From: JACJXF01 sp964404825
Lineage (GTDB): Bacteria; Bacteroidota; Bacteroidia; Bacteroidales; GCA-2748055
NCBI GenBank assembly: GCA_964404825.1
Contig: CAYOLQ010000057.1
Span: 1 to 22,268 of the forward strand
Length of the DNA: 22,268 nt
Direction of reading: 5' to 3'
Shown here: one piece after another, positions 9,201 to 17,459 of the stretch
Layout: every line of letters begins with the position of its first letter
Position numbering within the stretch: position 1 is the first letter of the stretch
Translations under genes and position numbers: made by a program
Notes under the pieces: model-generated
What the model was told of the DNA's origin: nothing
Seen by the model: only the letters and a program-made list of their open reading frames with translations
Database searches by the model: none

Positions 9201-9436
9201 AGAATGGTGCCTATATCAGACTTAAAACAGTACAGCTGGGTTATACATTACCTGCTACTCTTACTCAAAAGGTAAAAATCAGCAATTTGAGGGTTTACAC
9301 CTCTGCTGAAAACCTGCTCACATTTACCAAACTTATTACCATTTTCGACCCGGAAGTTACCGGCGGAAGATCAGGTAGCGGAACTCTTTATCCGCTTCAG
9401 AAAACAATTTCATTGGGTCTTAATGTTACCTTCTAA
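6248..9436 (+). CDS. susC: SusC-like TonB-dependent outer-membrane transporter
   Basis: Outer-membrane beta-barrel that imports glycan fragments using TonB energy, paired with the SusD lid encoded next. I chose ATG 6248 (MNKKPNQRLN...) because a signal peptide of about 38 residues follows directly; upstream in-frame starts would bury it. The order in the 1062-residue product is: signal peptide; carboxypeptidase-regulatory-like domain at about 48-121 (SGTVTASEDE..LPGVNILVKGT); TonB-box-like DEIVVVGYGTQKK at 127-139; plug at about 145-255 with VLVDGM, DIESISVLKDASASSIYGARA and GVILITTKKG; then a long barrel ending in LNVTF. There is no STN domain, so signalling through an anti-sigma factor is unlikely, which fits control by the LacI protein upstream. 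SusD begins 19 bp after the stop. The cargo cannot be read from sequence. Confidence 0.96.
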   Translation: MNKKPNQRLNPVFMGRGWIYAALVLTCLTLIGPFQVNANPGNSFQKYIVSGTVTASEDESPLPGVNILVKGTLTGMITNLEGKYSIEINSPDAVLIFSYIGYVTQEIQVSGKTIIDVQMVLDAKLLDEIVVVGYGTQKKINVSGAVDVVTAKQLENRPVTNVTQALQGLAPNLNITVGLDGGEVGGKMLMNIRGAGSINGDGGTPYVLVDGMEQDLYKINPNDIESISVLKDASASSIYGARAAFGVILITTKKGKTDGIQVNYSNNYSFATPTRVPHNLNSLDFAKYFNDASANSNILPQFAPIIIEYMEKYQKGEIDYWSIPHPLNPQFWLSYNGSWANTDWYKESYKEWVPNNTHSVSVSGGNDKTQFYISGSSFNQEGLLRYGEDEHIRNTINAKVNSKVNKWLKINFTSRFGRTNISRPSYNKGDFYYNLSRQWPTNAPYYPDGNLSGEAVQLWLERGGRYNEDQNEYSMVPGVEIEPVKGWIIYANYRWKLNPSGYTNHDAKVYGTDVNGTPMLLPPKTNSFTMASSQSTYNSPNIYSTYNKTVGQHDFTIMAGFEQELSKYNKFYAKRFDLVSDDIPSLQTATGKQEMLGEMGHFSTRSFFGRLNYNFREKYLLEFSTRYDGSSKFPQNYRWGLFPSGSAAYIISKEDFWTPLQSFVNTLKFRGSYGSVGNQNVANYLYIERLRNGQNLPYIFGEERPSYVQMANLVSPGITWEKVRTSNAGLDAGFLNNRLNVSFDYFVRNTIDMLGETEQYPAVLGVEAPRSNNASMKTQGFEFVVEWRDRMEEFSYSAKLLVSDATSTITSYYNPKNLLSSAYYSGAQLGEIWGYTTVGLFESDVQAQNPAHDQSFLSPELWRAGDIYYADLDSDGKIDDGANTVEDPGDKSIIGNSTPRYTFSAMVSSSWKGFDFNMLWQGIAKRDLALDGSLFWGIVGNKWWNIGLQEHMDYWTEENTDAYWPRPYFENWEDKNHQVQTRYLQNGAYIRLKTVQLGYTLPATLTQKVKISNLRVYTSAENLLTFTKLITIFDPEVTGGRSGSGTLYPLQKTISLGLNVTF

Positions 9437-9455
9437 TCAAGTAAACAGAAAAATC

Positions 9456-11210
9456 ATGAAAAGAAAAATAGTATTGCCGGTTATTTGCGGACTTCTTCTT
9501 TGCTTCTCGTGCTCCGAAGATTTTCTCGAAAAATATCCCCTGGATGAATTATCTCCTCAGCAGTATTTCAAATCAGCAAATGATCTGAAACTTTATGCAA
9601 ACAGTTTCTATGCCCTTCTGCCTGCCCATGGCGGTTACGGAGGAGGTACTTTCTGGAATGACCAGAACAGCGACAACCTGGCTCAGGTAGTTCCTGATAT
9701 GCGTCTGGCCGGAATCAGAACTGTACCTTCTACTAAAGGTGGCTGGGAATGGAATTATATCAGGGAAGCCAATTATTTTCTCGATAATTGTTACAAAAAT
9801 CTGGAAGATACAGTTTATGGCAAAACCTATATCGCTGAAGTAAAGTTTTTTAAGGCGTATCTGTATTTCGATAAACTTAAAACTTTTGGTCCGGTACCTT
9901 GGTTCAGCAGAGCACTCAGTACAAATTCTCCTGAATTATTTGCTCCCCGCGATAGCAGAAAACTGGTTACGGATTCAATTGTTGCCTGTCTCGATTTTGC
10001 TATCAATACACTTAAACCAAAAAGCCTGGCTGAAGCTTTCCGTATCAATAAAGAAACAGCTTTACTGCTGAAAGCCAGAGTTTGTCTGTATGAGGGAACC
10101 TGGGAAAAATACCATCTGGGAACAGATTTTGGGGTAGAAGGTGAAGACGGATCAGAATTTTTACAGATGGCTGCTGATGCCGCCAGTCAGCTGATGGAGA
10201 TGCAGTCAGGGATCTACAAGGGCCCTGCAGGTGCCGAATACTGGTCGCTTTTTAACCAGCTCGATTATTCTGCAAATCCTGAAGTCCTGCTTTGGAAAAA
10301 ATATGATGTTGATCTCGAACTCTCTCACAATCTTGGCCAATATCTGCCAAATGCCGGTGGTGATATCGGTATTACTAAAAGTCTGGCCGACGACTACCTG
10401 TGTAATGATGGACAGCCAATTTCTGTCAGTCCGCTGTTTATGGGCTACGATTCCTTACTCCTTGAAGCACAGAACCGTGATCCGCGCTTTGCACAGTCAT
10501 TTTTTCTTCCCGGACACATTCAGTCGACCAACCGCTCCGCCAACATGCCTGATTTGGTTTTCCAGCGACCTCCGCTCGATGGCGTAGGACAATGGCGCAC
10601 AACAACGGGATACGGAATGTACAAGGGTGTAAATACCGACTATTTGCAACAGGAATCAGTTAGTATAATGGGATCAATAATTTTCCGGTATGCAGAAGCC
10701 CTGCTGATTTATGCTGAGGCCAAAGCTGAACTTGGGAGTATTAACCAGGAAGATCTTGATAAAACCGTTAATCTCCTTCGCGGAAGAGTTGGTATGATTG
10801 ATATGGATCTTAGCAACATAACTACCGACCCTGATTGGGATTTCCCCGAACTCTCCCCCGTAATTAATGAAATAAGACGAGAAAGAAGAATAGAACTGGC
10901 ATTTGAAAGTACCCGATGGGATGATCTGGCCCGCTGGAGAGCTCACCGGCTGTTGGTAAACCAACGTCCAAAAGGAATAAAATATGTAGGATCAAATCTC
11001 GAAGGAACATATTTTGCAATCGATGGCAGTGGCGACCCGAGCATTATAATAGGCGAAAACCTTTTTGTCGATTCTGAGGGATTTGTTGATCCTTACCAGG
11101 TTTTGCTTCCGTCAGGCTTTGGTTTTGATCCCGGACGCGACTATCTCTCGCCGATCCCCAGTGATGAAATAACCCTGAATAATAAACTCTCACAAAACCC
11201 CGGTTGGTAG
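9456..11210 (+). CDS. susD: SusD/RagB-like glycan-binding surface lipoprotein
   Basis: Surface lipoprotein that closes over SusC and captures glycan. I chose ATG 9456 (MKRKIVLPVICG...) because it gives a compact lipoprotein signal ending at CFSC with Cys19; the ATG at 9423 would overlap the susC end and push the signal inward. The acidic residues right after the Cys (SED) resemble the Bacteroidota surface-export signal. The 584 residues show the SusD order: FLEKYPLDELSPQQYF near the N terminus, the helical region EVKFFKAYLYFDKLKTFGPVP, then FRYAEALLIYAEAKAELG, LLRGRVGM and IRRERRIELAFE..RWDDLARWR near the C terminus. A strong terminator-like hairpin follows 31 bp after the stop, so susCD transcript ends may be more abundant than the downstream genes. 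Confidence 0.96.
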   Translation: MKRKIVLPVICGLLLCFSCSEDFLEKYPLDELSPQQYFKSANDLKLYANSFYALLPAHGGYGGGTFWNDQNSDNLAQVVPDMRLAGIRTVPSTKGGWEWNYIREANYFLDNCYKNLEDTVYGKTYIAEVKFFKAYLYFDKLKTFGPVPWFSRALSTNSPELFAPRDSRKLVTDSIVACLDFAINTLKPKSLAEAFRINKETALLLKARVCLYEGTWEKYHLGTDFGVEGEDGSEFLQMAADAASQLMEMQSGIYKGPAGAEYWSLFNQLDYSANPEVLLWKKYDVDLELSHNLGQYLPNAGGDIGITKSLADDYLCNDGQPISVSPLFMGYDSLLLEAQNRDPRFAQSFFLPGHIQSTNRSANMPDLVFQRPPLDGVGQWRTTTGYGMYKGVNTDYLQQESVSIMGSIIFRYAEALLIYAEAKAELGSINQEDLDKTVNLLRGRVGMIDMDLSNITTDPDWDFPELSPVINEIRRERRIELAFESTRWDDLARWRAHRLLVNQRPKGIKYVGSNLEGTYFAIDGSGDPSIIIGENLFVDSEGFVDPYQVLLPSGFGFDPGRDYLSPIPSDEITLNNKLSQNPGW

Positions 11211-11240
11211 ATGAGTGATTTGTGTAACCACATCCTTCAG

Positions 11241-11279
11241 ATGGACTTGTCTGATACTATTTCAGGCAAGTCCATTTTT
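11241..11279 (+). terminator. Intrinsic terminator or attenuator after susD
   Basis: Arm ATGGACTTGTCTGA (11241-11254), loop TACTATT (11255-11261), arm TCAGGCAAGTCCAT (11262-11275), then a T run to 11279. The 14-bp stem has a single G-U wobble and no mismatch. The downstream genes continue on the same strand only 17 bp later with no obvious promoter between, so partial readthrough (differential expression) is likely. Confidence 0.85.
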
Positions 11280-11296
11280 AAAACCAAAACTTGAAA

Positions 11297-12970
11297 ATGA
11301 AAATATCCAGGAAATCAATTCTGTCCTTAAGTTTTAGTCTAATTATTTGTCTTCTCTTTTTAAGCAGTTGTAAATCGGATGTCAGCCTCGCCTCGCTGGT
11401 TAAAGAATTGTCGGATAGAAATAACATTACATATTTTCCTGAAAACCCCTATAGCCATTTACAAAGCAGCAGCTATAACCCTGCCTCCGTTTCCCCTGAA
11501 AAAGACGGATGGTTCGAGAATTTTGATATGTCTCATTTTATTCGTGTGGAAAACAACTCCGGAAGACGTGAATTTGTTATGCTGGACAATGACGGGCCGG
11601 GCGCAATTGTGAGATGGTGGATGACTTTTTATAAGGCCCAAAACGGTATTATCCGCATTTATATCGACAAAGACACAATACCTGTGATTGAAGGCTCTCC
11701 GGACGAATTGCTTAGCGGCTCACTCCTTACAAAATCTCCTCTGGCTGTCTCGGTACAGGAAGGTGCAGAAATCGGCGAAGAGGGACGTGATTATGATCAT
11801 AACTTTTATGTTCCGATACCTTTTACCCAACACTGCAAAATTACATACGAGTGCGATTCGCTAAAATTACTCTACGATTACGAAGGAACCCCGGTAAAAA
11901 ACGGGTATTACTGGCCTGATGTTTTTTATAATATCGGTATCCGATCCTATCAAAAACAAGTAAGGCTTAAGTCAGCAACCCGTGAATCCCTCATGGAAGC
12001 AAGAAAAATTTTCGATGAAGCCGGAGAAAAACTTTTCTCAGAGCAGGTAAGCTCATCAAAGGAAGAGAGATTTGAAACAAGCCTGGTTCCGGGTGACTCG
12101 CTGGTTCTCGAATACAAGATGAGTAAGCACGCACTGAACCGGCTGAAAATTATTCTGGATGCAAAATCCCCTCAACAAGCTTTGCGTTCCGTGGTCTTGA
12201 AAGCTACGTTTGACGGATTGTCTACCATTTGGACCCCTGTGGGAGAATTTTTCGGAACAGGCTACAGTCTGAAACCACATAAAACATTCATGAACAAAAG
12301 GCTTGAGGATGGTACGATGGAATCGTTCTGGATCATGCCTTTCAGGGAAACCTGCCGGATTGTATTTATAAACTATGGAAGCGAAATAATAAAAATCACT
12401 GGTTTAGCAGGCTTTTCTCCCTATACATGGAAAAACAACAGTATGTATTTTGCCGCAACCTGGCATGAATATCATCATATCAGAACAAGAACTGATAATG
12501 GATCAATGTATGACCTCAATTATGTTGATATCAGTGGCAAAGGGGTCTATGTGGGCGATCAGGTGAACTTGTTTAATAATACGTATTTCTGGTGGGGAGA
12601 AGGTGATGAGAAAATTTTCGTCGACGGTGAGGCTTTCCCATCAAGTTTTGGAACCGGTTCGGAGGATTATTACGGATATTCATTTGCGCGACCGGAAGCA
12701 TTCTCACATCCGTTCTTATCCCAGCCCGAAGGAACAGGAAATACCAGCAGTGGGATTACTGTAAATATGCGACATAGAATCCTCGATGCGATCCCTTTTA
12801 CTACATCCATTAGTTCAAACATTGAATTGTGGCATTGGGCTGATATCAGGATGAATTACGCGCTGACCTCCTACTTTTATGTTTTGCCCCCTTTTAAAGT
12901 TGGAATTATACCTGATGTGGAAGCTGTAAAACGTAATATTGCAAAAGGGAAAGAAGACTTTATTGAATAA
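11297..12970 (+). CDS. GH172 (DUF2961) glycoside hydrolase lipoprotein, copy 1
   Basis: Exported lipoprotein of 557 residues; LFLSSC gives lipidated Cys25. I take ATG 11297; a TTG two codons earlier (11291) is also in frame. The N-terminal beta-sandwich shows the DUF2961 pattern: QSSSYNPASVSP, WFENFDMSHFIRVE, GRREFVMLDNDGPGAIVRWW and IIRIYIDKDTIPVIE. The active-site stretch carries Glu435 (WWGEGDEK) and Glu456 (GTGSEDYY). Their 21-residue spacing is the same as between the catalytic Glu270 and Glu291 of the Bifidobacterium alpha-D-fructofuranosidase that defines the family. Other GH172 members are exo-alpha-D-arabinofuranosidases. DUF2961 proteins work as trimers or hexamers. Which furanoside this one cleaves cannot be read from the sequence; the fucI/fucP context favours D-arabinofuranose by inference. 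Confidence 0.9.
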   Translation: MKISRKSILSLSFSLIICLLFLSSCKSDVSLASLVKELSDRNNITYFPENPYSHLQSSSYNPASVSPEKDGWFENFDMSHFIRVENNSGRREFVMLDNDGPGAIVRWWMTFYKAQNGIIRIYIDKDTIPVIEGSPDELLSGSLLTKSPLAVSVQEGAEIGEEGRDYDHNFYVPIPFTQHCKITYECDSLKLLYDYEGTPVKNGYYWPDVFYNIGIRSYQKQVRLKSATRESLMEARKIFDEAGEKLFSEQVSSSKEERFETSLVPGDSLVLEYKMSKHALNRLKIILDAKSPQQALRSVVLKATFDGLSTIWTPVGEFFGTGYSLKPHKTFMNKRLEDGTMESFWIMPFRETCRIVFINYGSEIIKITGLAGFSPYTWKNNSMYFAATWHEYHHIRTRTDNGSMYDLNYVDISGKGVYVGDQVNLFNNTYFWWGEGDEKIFVDGEAFPSSFGTGSEDYYGYSFARPEAFSHPFLSQPEGTGNTSSGITVNMRHRILDAIPFTTSISSNIELWHWADIRMNYALTSYFYVLPPFKVGIIPDVEAVKRNIAKGKEDFIE

Positions 12971-12994
12971 ACAGGAAGGTTAAAAACTAAGTCA

Positions 12995-14065
12995 ATGACA
13001 AAACTAAGGATTCTATTCAAAGCAACAGGAACGGCTCTGTTCCTGCTTTTAATTTCCTGCAATCCGGTTGAAAAGTTTTATACTTCGGGGGATTTTGAAA
13101 AGGTAGCAAAAACCGATGCCCATTTTCATTATCTTACCTATAACGAGGAGTATCTGAAATTCGCAACAGAACTGAATTTCAGGCTTGTTTCCCCGAACTG
13201 GGACGGCGAATATTCTATTGACGAACAAATGAAAATTACCTCAAAGGTTTTGCAATCCAATCCAAATTATTTCTCGTTCCTGGGAACCTTTTCACTCGAA
13301 GATTTTGGCAAACCTGATTTTACTTCAAAAACAATTGCACGAATTAAAGAATGCATAAATGCCGGTGCCTCAGGTATTAAAATATGGAAAAATATCGGGA
13401 TGGTACTGAGAGACAGTACCGGTAAGTATGTTATGGTCGATAACCCTGCTTTTGATTCAATCTTTATGTATCTGGAGGAGAATAATATCCCCGTACTTGC
13501 TCATCTGGGTGAACCAAAAGACTGCTGGCTTCCGCTGGACGAAATGACGGATCCCGGAGATAAAAACTATTATAAAAACAATCCCGAATATTACATGTAC
13601 CTCAATCCCGATGCGCCTTCCTATGAAGATCAGATTGTTGCAAGGGATAATATTCTTAAAAAACACCCCAGACTCGATTTTGTCGGTGCCCATCTTGCCA
13701 GTCTGGAATGGAGTATTGATGAAATTGCAAAACGTCTGGATGATTATCCAAACCTCAGAGTGGACCTTGCGGCCAGATTGTATCATTTGCAATACCAGTC
13801 GAAGATTAACAGGGATAAGGTGCGTGATTTTATGATTAAATATCAGGATCGGATCCTGTATGCTACCGATTTTGAAGTGCATGACACAGAAGGAAAAGAC
13901 AGCAGGGAAACAATGGAAAATCTTCGCAAAGGCTGGCTCTCCCATTGGATCTATCTGGCTACCGATTCCATTACCAGTGTTCAGGGTCTGAACTTACCTA
14001 AAGATGTAATCGACAAAATTTATTATCAGAACGCTGAATTGTATTTCCGGCAAAACAAAAACTAA
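12995..14065 (+). CDS. Amidohydrolase-2 family (COG2159-like) metal-dependent hydrolase lipoprotein
   Basis: TIM-barrel metal hydrolase of 356 residues with a lipoprotein signal (FLLLISC, Cys22), so it acts in the envelope rather than the cytoplasm where many relatives act. Visible metal-site motifs are DAHFH (His43, His45), VLAHLGEP (His170), VGAHLAS (His233) and YATDF (Asp292), in the order expected for the family. Relatives hydrolyse lactones or decarboxylate acids. The gene lies 24 bp after GH172 copy 1 and 12 bp before GH172 copy 2. A sugar-lactone or ester hydrolase acting on a product or decoration of the same glycan is a reasonable guess, but no substrate can be read from the sequence. 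Family call firm, function open. Confidence 0.8.
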   Translation: MTKLRILFKATGTALFLLLISCNPVEKFYTSGDFEKVAKTDAHFHYLTYNEEYLKFATELNFRLVSPNWDGEYSIDEQMKITSKVLQSNPNYFSFLGTFSLEDFGKPDFTSKTIARIKECINAGASGIKIWKNIGMVLRDSTGKYVMVDNPAFDSIFMYLEENNIPVLAHLGEPKDCWLPLDEMTDPGDKNYYKNNPEYYMYLNPDAPSYEDQIVARDNILKKHPRLDFVGAHLASLEWSIDEIAKRLDDYPNLRVDLAARLYHLQYQSKINRDKVRDFMIKYQDRILYATDFEVHDTEGKDSRETMENLRKGWLSHWIYLATDSITSVQGLNLPKDVIDKIYYQNAELYFRQNKN

Positions 14066-14077
14066 AAATATAAACAA

Positions 14078-16168
14078 ATGAAATATCTGTTTGCATTATG
14101 CCTCATCCTCTTAACTGCTTCATGCACCCGGCCTGAAACAGAAAAGATCGTTACCATGGCTGATCTTCTGGATGAAATGGTTGATTTGAAAAGACTTGCA
14201 GTGGTTTCAGATCCGGCTTATTCAACCATGCAATACTCATCGTACGACAGAAGGAGTACCAAATCAACCGATAGCTGCTGGTTTGGTAACGAAGATGGTT
14301 TTGGAAAAGAACCTGTCCCGGGATTCGAAAAAGTTCTCAGAGAACCCGGTGAAGACGGTATCGGAGATTACCTGATCTGTGATATCCGGAATCCCGGTGT
14401 TATTGTCCGACTCTGGACCGCAGGAATAAAAGGTGAGATCCGCTTATACACCGATGGTAATGAAAAACCTTTTTACCAGGGCCCGGCAATTGACTTTTTT
14501 TGGAAAACACCGTCTGTTTTATCCGGAGATTCTGTAAATCATAAATTCGAAACTACATTCCGGCAATATGATGCCACATATTTTCCCATTCCCTTTGCCA
14601 AAGCTTGCCGCATCGAATGGACAGGCGACATCAAAGAACTTCATTTCTATCATATAGGTGTAAGAATATATGATAAAAACACCCAGGTAGAAACCTTTAC
14701 CACTAAGGTTCTGCAAAACAATGCTGGAAAGCTTGAGGAGATCAGCAAAATACTGAAAAACCCTGATGAAAATTATGCCTATGTCAGCGAAGAAATCAGG
14801 AAGTCAGAAGTCCAACTCCAACCGGGTAATTCAGTGGTTTTACATTCTGTTGACGGAGAGAATGCAATTGAATACTTTTCGGTAAAAATAAATGCAAAAA
14901 ATCCGGAATCTGTGCTGAGAAAAACCGTGTTAAATGTTTTTTTCGACAATACATCTGTCCCTCAGATTCAATCACCTCTCGGAGATTTCTTTGGTGCCGC
15001 ACCCGGCTTAAATCCATTTCTTTCGCTTCCCTTTTCAGTTCAGAGAGACTCAACGATGATTTGCCGGTTTATCATGCCATTCCGTTCTTCGGCTGTTTTT
15101 GAACTGGAGAATAATTCCGGGGAAGAAATTACTGTTTCCTCCGGTATGCGTGTGATTGAGCATAAATGGGAAGAAGGCAAAACGATGCATTTCCGGGCCA
15201 GATGGAGAATTGACCACGATCTTACTGCCTCCAATATTAATGCAAATGGGAGAGTTTATGATATGCTATATCTGATGGCATCAGGAAAAGGTCGATTGGT
15301 GGGAGCTTCGGCATTTATTTATAATCCAAGTAACGCAGTTACACCATGGGGAAACTGGTGGGGCGAAGGCGATGAAAAGATCTTCATTGACAAGGATACC
15401 TTCCCTTCATTTTTTGGTACGGGTTCAGAAGACTATTTTAATTATTCCTGGTCATCAGCTAAAATTTTCTCTTATCCTTATTGTGGTCAGCCACGGAACG
15501 ATGGCCCGGGAAACCGCGGTTATGTTTCAAATTTCAGATGGCATATTTCCGATGATATCCCATTTAATGATAAACTAGCCTTTTTTATGGAGCTGGGAAG
15601 TCATGATAATGTACCCGGATTCTCATACGGAAGATTGGTATACTTCTATGCAATGCCCGGATTAATTGATGATTTCAAAAAAATATCCATGTCCGATCTC
15701 CGCGATCTGAGCTATCAAATCTGGATGCCAAAAGCATATTGCGGTTCAGCAGGATATACTTTTATTCAGGCAGAAAAAGTGAATTATGAAAAATCCCGGC
15801 AACTCCTAATTGAAAAGTCAGTTCTGGCAGCAGGAGCTGAATTTCTGGCCTGGAAACCATCGCACGAGGGAGAAAAAATTACCTTCAGGTTGTCTATGGA
15901 TCAGGATCAGGAAAACACAAAAATTGGTTTAACACTTATGCACGGACCTGATGGAGGAATATTTTCAATCAGGATAAACGGACAGCCTGTAAAATTTGAT
16001 GGTAAGGACCATATTGACTTATTTCAAACCGATCTGCAAATACTTGCAAATCACTTTTCCGAAATCATACATTTGAAGAAGGGAAATAATGAAATTTCAT
16101 TTGAATCTCTGAATGCATCAGAAAATAGTGAAATAGGTATAGATTTTTTTTGGATTAAAGAAAATTAA
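14078..16168 (+). CDS. GH172 (DUF2961) glycoside hydrolase lipoprotein, copy 2 with C-terminal extension
   Basis: A second DUF2961 protein, 696 residues, with a lipoprotein signal ending at TASC. It shares the layout of copy 1 (MQYSSYDRRS, CWFGNEDGFG, NPGVIVRLWTAG, EIRLYTDG) but is clearly diverged. Catalytic Glu430 (WWGEGDEK) and Glu451 (GTGSEDYF) keep the 21-residue spacing. Residues from about 560 onward (YTFIQAEKVNYEKSR to the C terminus) form an extra beta-rich region with IRINGQPVKFDG and LKKGNNEISFES. This looks like a jelly-roll, carbohydrate-binding-type module that copy 1 lacks. The different N-terminal spacing and added module suggest that it cuts a different linkage or a longer chain than copy 1. 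It is followed by a 47-bp spacer before the acetyltransferase gene. Confidence 0.9.
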   Translation: MKYLFALCLILLTASCTRPETEKIVTMADLLDEMVDLKRLAVVSDPAYSTMQYSSYDRRSTKSTDSCWFGNEDGFGKEPVPGFEKVLREPGEDGIGDYLICDIRNPGVIVRLWTAGIKGEIRLYTDGNEKPFYQGPAIDFFWKTPSVLSGDSVNHKFETTFRQYDATYFPIPFAKACRIEWTGDIKELHFYHIGVRIYDKNTQVETFTTKVLQNNAGKLEEISKILKNPDENYAYVSEEIRKSEVQLQPGNSVVLHSVDGENAIEYFSVKINAKNPESVLRKTVLNVFFDNTSVPQIQSPLGDFFGAAPGLNPFLSLPFSVQRDSTMICRFIMPFRSSAVFELENNSGEEITVSSGMRVIEHKWEEGKTMHFRARWRIDHDLTASNINANGRVYDMLYLMASGKGRLVGASAFIYNPSNAVTPWGNWWGEGDEKIFIDKDTFPSFFGTGSEDYFNYSWSSAKIFSYPYCGQPRNDGPGNRGYVSNFRWHISDDIPFNDKLAFFMELGSHDNVPGFSYGRLVYFYAMPGLIDDFKKISMSDLRDLSYQIWMPKAYCGSAGYTFIQAEKVNYEKSRQLLIEKSVLAAGAEFLAWKPSHEGEKITFRLSMDQDQENTKIGLTLMHGPDGGIFSIRINGQPVKFDGKDHIDLFQTDLQILANHFSEIIHLKKGNNEISFESLNASENSEIGIDFFWIKEN

Positions 16169-16215
16169 GATGGAATTTTAAGAATTGTAAATCCAAAAAA
16201 CTAAACCGGGTAATT

Positions 16216-17370
16216 ATGAACTTTCAAAGTTTTTCAATTTCTCTTGACAGGTACCAGGTGAGAAATAAGGAAATCCTTTCAACAGACAGGGTTATTTCGG
16301 TTGACGCTCTAAGGGGATTCGATATGTTCTGGATTATGGGTGGAGATATTGCCTTTAAAAGTATCGATACTATTTTTCATAACAGGTTCTCTGGTTTTCT
16401 GAAAACTCAGCTTGATCACGTTGAATGGTTTGGTTTTCATTTTTACGACATTATTATGCCTCTTTTTATGTTTCTGGTGGGTGTATCGATGGTTTATTCA
16501 TACCGGAAGCGACTCGCTTCATCCGATTCCGACTGGCCACTTTGGAAACACACCCTGAAAAGAATTCTGATTTTATGGATACTGGGAATGATGGTTCAGG
16601 GGAACCTGCTCCGGTACGATTTTAATAACATTCAGTTTTACACAAATACACTTCAGGCGATAGCCAGCGGGTACCTGATAGCCACCATTTTTATTCTATA
16701 CCTACCGGTTGTTTATCAGATACTTGCAACTGCTGGCCTGCTGCTTTTATATTGGGCGATACTCGCACTCATCCCCATCGGAGGAACAACGGTTAATGCC
16801 TATACTCCCGAAGGAAACGTTGCCATGTTTGTTGAAAAGGCAGTGATGGGCCGGTTTATCGGTTGGGGAACATACACCTGGATTATTTCTACAATCACCT
16901 TTGGAGCCACCGTAATGCTTGGTGTTTTCTCGGGGTACATTATGCAGTCTCTGCATGGAAAAATGAAAAAGTTCGTGATTTTTATAATACTCGGAGTTTC
17001 ATTGATTCTGCTTGCCCGGATCCTCGATATATGGCATCCCATTATTAAGAAAATATGGACCAGCTCATTTGTTCTCTTTTCCGGTGGGATCTGTGTTCTG
17101 ATGCTGGCACTATTCTATCTTGTAATTGATATCTGGGGATTGCGAAAAGGAACAAAATGGATGATAATACTGGGTTCAAATGCAATATTTGGTTATGTCG
17201 CATGGCATCTTTTCGACCGGCAATTCATAGGTATGGCCGAAGTTTTTACCAGCGGACTTATTCCTTACGTCGGGGACTGGAATGATTTCTTAAAGTTTTT
17301 CGGGGGATTTTTGGTGATCTACCTTATACTTTGGTATATGTATAAGAATAAAACATTTATAAAAATATAA
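16216..17370 (+). CDS. DUF5009 / HGSNAT-like membrane acetyltransferase
   Basis: Polytopic inner-membrane protein of 384 residues with about ten hydrophobic helices. It opens with the family signature RVISVDALRGFDMFWIMGGD. The next block, DHVEWFGFHFYDIIMPLFMF, aligns by pattern with human heparan-alpha-glucosaminide N-acetyltransferase; its His68 sits where the acetylated His269 of HGSNAT sits (NHASW). HGSNAT carries acetyl groups across a membrane from acetyl-CoA to terminal alpha-glucosamine so that a glycosidase can then remove the N-acetylated sugar. By analogy this protein could N- or O-acetylate a sugar in the periplasm, and its neighbour 89 bp downstream is a GH109-type N-acetylgalactosaminidase. 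The acceptor is unknown. Alternative names for relatives are NagX and COG4299 proteins. Confidence 0.85.
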   Translation: MNFQSFSISLDRYQVRNKEILSTDRVISVDALRGFDMFWIMGGDIAFKSIDTIFHNRFSGFLKTQLDHVEWFGFHFYDIIMPLFMFLVGVSMVYSYRKRLASSDSDWPLWKHTLKRILILWILGMMVQGNLLRYDFNNIQFYTNTLQAIASGYLIATIFILYLPVVYQILATAGLLLLYWAILALIPIGGTTVNAYTPEGNVAMFVEKAVMGRFIGWGTYTWIISTITFGATVMLGVFSGYIMQSLHGKMKKFVIFIILGVSLILLARILDIWHPIIKKIWTSSFVLFSGGICVLMLALFYLVIDIWGLRKGTKWMIILGSNAIFGYVAWHLFDRQFIGMAEVFTSGLIPYVGDWNDFLKFFGGFLVIYLILWYMYKNKTFIKI

Positions 17371-17459
17371 AACATGAAGTTTGTATTGCCTGAAATGCTT
17401 AATTTGAAGAAATCTAAGACCTCAAACAAAACAAATTTAACAAACAAAACATATCCGAC

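Noticed and set aside
9423..9455. Upstream ATG for susD overlapping the susC end
   Set aside because: ATG 9456 directly precedes a standard lipoprotein signal.
13457..13945. 162-codon antisense open frame inside the amidohydrolase gene
   Set aside because: It is fully inside a well-supported gene on the other strand and shows no recognisable domain; other antisense frames (for example 17859-18236, 19739-20155) were rejected for the same reason.
16360..16371. 12-bp perfect palindrome AGTATCGATACT in the acetyltransferase gene as an operator
   Set aside because: It is inside coding sequence, its half-site differs from the fucI dyad, and the outer TTTG/CAAA arms are absent.
17380..17406. TTTG ... 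TTAATTTG resembling a Bacteroidota promoter before GH109
   Set aside because: The -7 box has a mismatch and the spacing (15 bp between boxes) is shorter than usual.
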